From NCBI GenBank assembly GCA_003224665.1, contig QHZM01000001.1, forward strand, positions 1 through 19,026: a stretch of 19,026 bases of DNA. Reading direction: 5' to 3'. The position numbers and the translations under genes were made by a program. The notes beneath the pieces were generated by a model. The model did no database searches. It was not told where the DNA came from and saw nothing but the letters and a program-made list of their open reading frames with translations. The DNA is from Acidobacteriota bacterium. GTDB lineage: Bacteria; Acidobacteriota; Terriglobia; UBA7540. Shown piece by piece: positions 15,103-19,026 of the stretch (its first letter is position 1; each line of letters starts with the position of its first letter).

Positions 15103-15566
15103 TTCTTTCCGTTTTCACTCGCGCCCGGCCACGGCGCTAGAGCGGTTTCCGGCGAGAGCACGGGGTCGTTTTCGGCAGAAGCAATATCAGCCTGGGCCAC
15201 GTAAAGGTCGGCCGCTGCGGACTCACGCAACGGCCCCGAGGACGGCAGCAGCAACGCGAGCAACATGGTGAGCGTCAGGAGCAATGCCGCGTAAACGAAA
15301 CGCCGGCCGGCCCGCTCCCAGATCTCGGCTCCCGAGCCAAACCCCTGGCGCGCCTCCTCCAGCCGCCGGACCAACCGGGCGGCAAACCCGAGCGAGGCAT
15401 CCGGCACTCGCTCCTCGGTGAGCACCTCGAAACCCGCGCTCACCAGCCGCCAGCTCCGCGCATACTCCTGGCACCCCGCGCACGCCGACAAGTGCTCTTC
15501 GACCGGAGCCGGAATCTCCTGCGGCTTCGACTCTACCAGGATTTCGCGAACCTCCTCACAACGCAC
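15099..15566 (-). CDS. Zinc-finger anti-sigma factor, membrane-spanning
   Basis: Anti-sigma factors of this type hold an ECF sigma factor at the membrane until a signal releases it. The 155-residue protein has an N-terminal ZAS-type zinc-finger domain: C3, then HLSACAGC giving H25, C29 and C32, the H-x3-C-x2-C motif. An amphipathic middle follows, then one membrane helix at about 90-108 (FVYAALLLTLTMLLALLLP) and a short periplasmic tail of about 45 residues. The start is GTG at 15566, three bases after the sigma stop, and the GGAAGG ribosome site lies at the very end of the sigma gene. The order sigma then anti-sigma is the standard arrangement. The signal it senses is unknown. Confidence 0.92.
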   Translation of the reverse strand: MRCEEVREILVESKPQEIPAPVEEHLSACAGCQEYARSWRLVSAGFEVLTEERVPDASLGFAARLVRRLEEARQGFGSGAEIWERAGRRFVYAALLLTLTMLLALLLPSSGPLRESAAADLYVAQADIASAENDPVLSPETALAPWPGASENGKK

Positions 15567-15569
15567 GGG

Positions 15570-16166
15570 TCACCTTCCCTTCTGCCATCGGTTCAGGTCC
15601 TCCAGCATCCGTTTTCGGGCGCGGTGGAGCCGCACCTTGACGGTGCCGGGCTTCAGTTTGAGGATTTCGGCGATTTCCTCCACGGACAGTCCTTCGAGCT
15701 CCTTCAGGGCGAGTACTGTTCGGTCCTCTGCCGGCGCGCGCTCGAGCAGCTTGCCCACCAGGTCCCGTAACGCGATGTGTTGTTCGGCGCTCAGCTCGCC
15801 TCTTCCCGGACTCGCCAGCCGGCCCTCCAGGTCGCGCACTTGGTTTTCGGCCAGTTGCCAGTGGTAGCTGACCCGCGACACGCGCTCGCGGCGAAGGTAA
15901 TCGTAACAATGGTTGACGGCGATCTGAGACAGCCAAGTGCCGAACGACGCCTGGAAGTTGTAGCTCCGGATTGCAAGAAAAGCCTTCATGAAAATTTCCT
16001 GAGCCAGGTCTTCCGCCTGGTCCGCGCGGCGCAGGAGGTGGAAGACAATCGAAAAGACCCGCCGCTGGTATCGCTCCACGAGGTGGCCGAAGGCCTCACG
16101 CTCGCCGTGCTGGCACTTCTCGATCCATTCGGCTTCCTGGTCAGCGCCTGGCTTTGGCGAATCCAT
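15570..16166 (-). CDS. ECF-family RNA polymerase sigma factor (RpoE-like)
   Basis: This 198-residue ECF sigma factor has only regions 2 and 4. Region 2 spans about 25-95, with FGHLVERYQRRVFSIVFHLL, ADQAEDLAQEIFMKAF (region 2.1-2.2 core) and FGTWLSQIAVNHCYDYLRRE (2.3-2.4, which reads the -10 element). Region 4 spans about 130-195, with EDRTVLALKELEGLSVEEIA and the helix-turn-helix LKLKPGTVKVRLHRARKRM. ATG 16166 was chosen because the family alignment begins soon after (EWIEKCQHGEREAFGHLV). The ribosome site is weak. It heads a tightly coupled run with its anti-sigma factor and a Spy/CpxP-like gene, followed by MacA/MacB-type genes. The ECF-type promoter just upstream suggests it drives its own operon. 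Envelope stress is the likely trigger by analogy. Confidence 0.95.
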   Translation of the reverse strand: MDSPKPGADQEAEWIEKCQHGEREAFGHLVERYQRRVFSIVFHLLRRADQAEDLAQEIFMKAFLAIRSYNFQASFGTWLSQIAVNHCYDYLRRERVSRVSYHWQLAENQVRDLEGRLASPGRGELSAEQHIALRDLVGKLLERAPAEDRTVLALKELEGLSVEEIAEILKLKPGTVKVRLHRARKRMLEDLNRWQKGR

Positions 16167-16199
16167 CCGGTATCCATTCTTGGGCCTTCCTCAGATTCT

Positions 16200-16228
16200 G
16201 AGACGAAGCACGGGGGGCCCGGGTTACA
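16200..16228 (-). promoter_or_regulatory. ECF-type autoregulatory promoter of the sigma operon
   Basis: Read on the minus strand, TGTAAC is followed after exactly 17 bases by CGTCTC. AAC in the -35 and CGTC in the -10 are the hallmarks of many ECF promoters, such as those of the Bacillus SigW/SigX/SigM group. The predicted start would be near 16190-16193, giving a leader of about 25 bases to the sigma ATG. Position and spacing fit self-activation by the encoded sigma factor. Confidence 0.6.
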
Positions 16229-16267
16229 GGCAGGAGCATGTCCCGGGGGGACGCATGTAAAAATTGA

Positions 16268-16296
16268 TTGACCAACTGGTCACTTTATGAAAGAAT
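16268..16296 (+). promoter_or_regulatory. Predicted promoter of XRE regulator, possibly leaderless
   Basis: TTGACC (five of six to consensus) is followed after 17 bases by AAGAAT (four of six). Transcription would begin at about 16303, at or next to the ATG at 16304, implying a leaderless mRNA. This fits the lack of a ribosome site there. The -10 match is moderate. Confidence 0.35.
16269..16282. promoter_or_regulatory. Inverted repeat, candidate XRE operator
   Basis: TGACCA-AC-TGGTCA is a perfect inverted repeat with a two-base spacer, centred 29 bases before the XRE start and covering the putative -35 box. This is the size and place expected for an autorepressor dimer. It is about 40 bases from the divergent ECF promoter, so it might influence that too. 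Confidence 0.45.
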
Positions 16297-16303
16297 TCCC
16301 CGC

Positions 16304-16678
16304 ATGGTCATCGGAACTCGTCTCAAAAAACTCAGGGAAGAAAAAGACCTCTCTCAAGGCGACATCGAAAAGCGCACGGGTTTGCTGCGTTGCTATATCT
16401 CCCGAGTGGAGAATGGGCATACCGTGCCTTCGATCGAAACGCTGGAGAGGCTGTCGGCGGCGCTGGAGATTCCGCTCTACCAGCTTTTTTACGAGGGTGA
16501 CGAACCCCCTCCTCTGCCCAATTTGAGCAAGCGGCGGACGACCGAGGAACTGGCCCTCGCCGGAGAAGACCCAAAAGATTTCCGGTTCTTCGAAAAGGTG
16601 AAGCGGCTGATCTCTCGGATCAACGACAAGGACCGCCAGCTCTTGCTCTACATGGCGCAGAAGCTCGCCAGCCGTTAG
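16304..16678 (+). CDS. XRE-family (HTH_3) transcriptional regulator
   Basis: This 124-residue protein has an XRE-type helix-turn-helix at about 5-62 (IGTRLKKLREEKDLSQGDIE, then LLRCYISRVENGHTVPSIET and LERLSAALEIPLYQLFYEG). A short linker with DEPPPLPNL and a C-terminal helix (about 93-124, FFEKVKRLISRINDKDRQLL) that may mediate dimer contacts follow. The start at MVIGTRLKKL is where the domain begins. A TTG start at 16268 would add 12 residues and lie within the candidate operator. No ligand domain or toxin-antitoxin partner is adjacent. I recall closely similar small regulators as common in Acidobacteria, but could not check this. Its targets are unknown; self-regulation and the divergent sigma operon are the obvious candidates. 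Confidence 0.9.
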   Translation: MVIGTRLKKLREEKDLSQGDIEKRTGLLRCYISRVENGHTVPSIETLERLSAALEIPLYQLFYEGDEPPPLPNLSKRRTTEELALAGEDPKDFRFFEKVKRLISRINDKDRQLLLYMAQKLASR

Positions 16679-16702
16679 GCCTTTTGACCTCGCCCAAGTC
16701 TC

Positions 16703-16737
16703 GCCGGGGGACCTATTCCCATTCAATGGTCCCCGGC
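16703..16737. terminator. Hairpin at XRE/guaA convergent ends
   Basis: GCCGGGGGACC pairs with GGTCCCCGGC (one bulged G), loop of 14 bases. One arm and the loop include the last codons of guaA, which encode the conserved PPGTIEWE end. There is no T-tract on either strand, so termination is only possible, not shown. Confidence 0.3.
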
Positions 16738-18251
16738 GGCTTCGAGGTGATGTCGAAAACCACCCGGTTGACCCCTTCCACCTTATTCACAATCCCTGTC
16801 GAAATTCTTTCCAGGACGCCCGCGGGCAGCTTGGCCCAGTCGGCCGTCATCCCGTCGTCGGACTCGACCGCACGCACGGCGATCGTCGAGGCGTAGGTGC
16901 GGGAGTCCCCCATCACCCCCACGCTTGAGACCGGAAGCAAGACGGCGAAGGACTGCCACAGGCGGTCGTAAAGCCCCGCCGCTCGGACTTCCTCGAGAAC
17001 GACCGCGTCCGCCTCGCGGACCATCCGGAGCCGCTCCTCGGTGACCTCGCCGACGATCCGCACCGCAAGACCCGGCCCCGGAAATGGCTGGCGGTTCAAG
17101 ATCGCCCCGTCCAGGCCCAATTCCCTTCCCACCGCGCGCACCTCATCCTTGAACAATTCGCGGAGAGGTTCGATCAATCGAAACTTCAAGTTGGCCGGCA
17201 GACCGCCCACGTTGTGATGACTCTTGATGGTCGCCGCGGGGCCTCTCACCGAGACGGACTCGATCACGTCCGGGTAGAGCGTCCCCTGGACGAGGAACTC
17301 GACGTCGCCCACGGCGCGCGCTTCGTCTTCAAACACTCGAATGAACTCTTCCCCGATGATTTTCCGCTTCTGCTCGGGGTCAACCACGCCGCGGAGCCGG
17401 GCGAGGCAGCGGTCCGAGCGGTCCACCGCGCACACTCTGAGCTTCACCCGGTCTTGGAGAGACCGGGTGACCTGCTCGAATTCGTTCTTACGAAGGAGCC
17501 CGTTGTTAACGAAGACGCAGGTCAGGCGGTCGCCGATCGCGCGGCCCACCAGCGTGGCCGCCACGGCGGAGTCCACGCCGCCTGAAAGCGCGCAAAGCGC
17601 GCGGGCGTCTCCCACCTGCTCGCGCACCCGCTCGACCGTCTCTTCGATAAACGACTGCGGGAACCAGTTGGGCTTGGCCTTGGCGATGTCCAGGACGAAA
17701 CGTCTCAGGATGTCGCAGCCGCGGTCGGTGTGGCGGACCTCCGGGTGAAACTCCACGGCGTACATCCTCGCGGCCGAGTTTTCGATCGCCGAGACTGCGT
17801 TTTCCGTCCGCCCGGTGACGCGGAAGCCGGGAGGGACTTCGGTGACGTGGTCGCCGTGGCTATTCCACACGCGTAGGGGCGAGGGGAGATCCGCCAGAAG
17901 CTCTGTCGGGGGAGAAACCTCGAGCTGGGCGAAGCCGTACTCGCGCCGATCGGCGCGCTCCACTTTGCCGCCGAGTTTCGCCGCCATCCATTGCAGTCCG
18001 TAGCAAATCCCGAGGAGGGGGACTCCCAGCCGGAGCACCCGCTCATCAGACGTCGGAGAGGCCGGGGCGTAAACCGAGGCGGGCCCGCCTGAGAAAATAA
18101 TCGCCTGCGGGCTCATCCTCACCAGGTCGTCGAAGCGGACATGACAGGGCACGATCACCGAGTACACATTCATCTCGCGCACGCGCCTGGCAATGAGCTG
18201 CGTGTACTGGCCGCCGAAATCAATGACGACGACGGGACGGGGCTGTTCCAT
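16713..18251 (-). CDS. guaA: GMP synthase (glutamine-hydrolysing)
   Basis: GuaA converts XMP, ATP and glutamine to GMP, the last step of guanine nucleotide synthesis. The 512-residue protein has the class I glutamine amidotransferase domain first (about 8-190), with catalytic C83 in GICYGLQ and H169 and E171 in VEFHPEVRHTDRG. The ATP pyrophosphatase domain follows, with the PP-loop SGGVDS at 223-228 and FVNNGLLRKNE. The C-terminal dimerisation domain has RQPFPGPGLAVRI and ends in PPGTIEWE, the conserved substrate-contacting tail. The ATG at 18251 has GGAAG nine bases upstream and matches the family start (MEQPRPVVVIDFGGQYTQLI). Thirteen further codons are open upstream but unlikely. It follows leuS by 79 bases on the same strand. 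Confidence 0.97.
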   Translation of the reverse strand: MEQPRPVVVIDFGGQYTQLIARRVREMNVYSVIVPCHVRFDDLVRMSPQAIIFSGGPASVYAPASPTSDERVLRLGVPLLGICYGLQWMAAKLGGKVERADRREYGFAQLEVSPPTELLADLPSPLRVWNSHGDHVTEVPPGFRVTGRTENAVSAIENSAARMYAVEFHPEVRHTDRGCDILRRFVLDIAKAKPNWFPQSFIEETVERVREQVGDARALCALSGGVDSAVAATLVGRAIGDRLTCVFVNNGLLRKNEFEQVTRSLQDRVKLRVCAVDRSDRCLARLRGVVDPEQKRKIIGEEFIRVFEDEARAVGDVEFLVQGTLYPDVIESVSVRGPAATIKSHHNVGGLPANLKFRLIEPLRELFKDEVRAVGRELGLDGAILNRQPFPGPGLAVRIVGEVTEERLRMVREADAVVLEEVRAAGLYDRLWQSFAVLLPVSSVGVMGDSRTYASTIAVRAVESDDGMTADWAKLPAGVLERISTGIVNKVEGVNRVVFDITSKPPGTIEWE

Positions 18252-18330
18252 CTCGAAACACTTCCAGGCGCTGGCTGCGCGCTTCCCCAAGAAAACCGGG
18301 GCCGGGGCTCTCGGCCGATCAATTCCTGTG

Positions 18331-19026
18331 CTACCTGACGACGATGTTCACGAGCTTTTGGGGCACGATAATAATCTTCACCACCTGCCGGCCGTTCAAA
18401 TGCTGCGCAACTTTTTCTTCCGCCAGTGCCCGCCGGCGGATTTCCTCTTCGTCCGCGTTGACGGCCACGCGGATCCGGCCGCGCAGTTTCCCATTCACCT
18501 GGACGGGCAACTCCAGCTCGTCTTCGGCGGCCAGCTCCTGGTTGAAGGCCGGCCAGGGGACGCGAAGCGTGAACTTTGAATTCCCCAGGCCCTCCCAGAG
18601 TTCATCCGCAATGTGAGGGGCAAAGAGGGAATTCATCAGGACCAAGTACTCAAGCGCACTTTTGAAAATCTCCGGCCTGATCTTCCCCGCTTCGAACGCC
18701 GGCTCGAGGTCGGTCAACTCGTTGACGAGCTCCATGGTCATGGCGATGTCCGTGTTGAAGTGCCAGCGTTCCTCCATATCTTCTGTCACGTGCCGCAGCG
18801 ACTGGTGCGCCTTGCGAAGCAGCCGGCGCTCCTCGGGTCCGAAGGGTCTGAGTGTGGCCCACCGGGCTAATTCCTGAAACTCAGATCCAGGCGTCCCGTC
18901 GCTCCGCCGGGTGACGACCGGCCGGAGCTTTTCGGAATGTTTGGCCACCAGCCGATAGACGCGGTTCAAGAAGCGCGATGAACCCTCGATGCCGGCGTCG
19001 CTCCAGTCGAGGTCTTTTTCCGGAGG
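18331..19026 (-). CDS. leuS: Leucyl-tRNA synthetase, C-terminal part
   Basis: The last 231 residues of leucyl-tRNA synthetase are present; the catalytic and editing domains lie beyond base 19026. The frame is open to the window edge, where PEKDLDWSDAGIEGSSRFLN, the sequence just after the KMSKS region in bacterial LeuRS, can be read. The anticodon-binding helical domain follows (VTEDMEERWHFNTDIAMTME, VLMNSLFAPHIADELWEGLG), then the C-terminal domain (ELPVQVNGKLRGRIRVAVNA). The end is VPQKLVNIVVR, close to the family's usual last residues. The enzyme charges tRNA-Leu with leucine in the cytoplasm. A TTG inside the frame at 18969 is not a start. Confidence 0.97.
   Translation of the reverse strand, partial: PPEKDLDWSDAGIEGSSRFLNRVYRLVAKHSEKLRPVVTRRSDGTPGSEFQELARWATLRPFGPEERRLLRKAHQSLRHVTEDMEERWHFNTDIAMTMELVNELTDLEPAFEAGKIRPEIFKSALEYLVLMNSLFAPHIADELWEGLGNSKFTLRVPWPAFNQELAAEDELELPVQVNGKLRGRIRVAVNADEEEIRRRALAEEKVAQHLNGRQVVKIIIVPQKLVNIVVR

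Noticed and set aside
13987..15204. 405-codon plus-strand open frame opposite the MacA-like and Spy-like genes
   Set aside because: It lies antisense to well-identified genes, has no family match, crosses the gap between them, and its composition is that of a high-GC mirror frame.
16207..16250. Runs of six G and CCCGGG between the sigma and XRE genes as a G-quadruplex or special site
   Set aside because: There are too few G-tracts at regular spacing, and the run is better explained as the spacer of the ECF promoter and GC-rich filler.
1..19026. CRISPR arrays, tRNA or rRNA genes, insertion sequences, phage genes or toxin-antitoxin pairs
   Set aside because: No repeat-spacer pattern, cloverleaf, transposase, terminal repeats or paired small toxin-like genes were seen on reading both strands.

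Overview
The window is about 19 kb of GC-rich chromosomal DNA from a diderm (two-membrane) bacterium. It carries a complete Tol-Pal set, mostly housekeeping genes, and no phage or insertion-sequence genes. The gene content and the style of several proteins suggest Acidobacteriota or a close relative: a bifunctional-nuclease gene beside miaB, a TonB-like protein in the TolA position, and a small XRE regulator with a GDIEKRTGLLRCYISRVENG core. That placement is an inference from recall, not a search result.

Region 1 (1-4282, minus strand) reads recN, miaB, a BFN/DUF151 nuclease and a ParA-type ATPase cut by the window edge. MiaB ends inside its TRAM domain. Region 2 (about 4414-10716, plus strand) is the cell-envelope block tolQ, tolR, a TonB/TolA-like gene, tolB, pal and cpoB, followed by ssb. 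A good promoter candidate precedes tolQ, a 39-codon candidate small ORF lies between tolB and pal, and a strong hairpin lies between pal and cpoB. Together these genes build the motor, periplasmic relay and peptidoglycan-bound lipoprotein that keep the outer membrane attached during division.

Region 3 (10784-16228, minus strand) looks like an envelope-stress unit. It runs from an ECF sigma factor through a zinc-finger anti-sigma factor, a Spy/CpxP-like membrane-anchored protein, a MacA-like adaptor, a MacB-type ATPase and a MacB-type permease. A separate small exported protein follows. The sigma gene has a textbook ECF promoter (TGTAAC, 17 bases, CGTC) about 30 bases upstream, which implies autoregulation. 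The ATPase gene is broken: an internal deletion with a frameshift removes the Q-loop region, so the efflux system as sequenced should not work. An XRE regulator is divergent from the sigma gene, with a perfect inverted repeat over its putative -35 box.

Region 4 (16713-19026, minus strand) holds guaA and the 3' end of leuS. No wholly new system was found. The points most worth a second look are the broken ATPase, the shortened MiaB, the ECF regulatory unit, and a palindromic element forming the end of the small exported protein gene.
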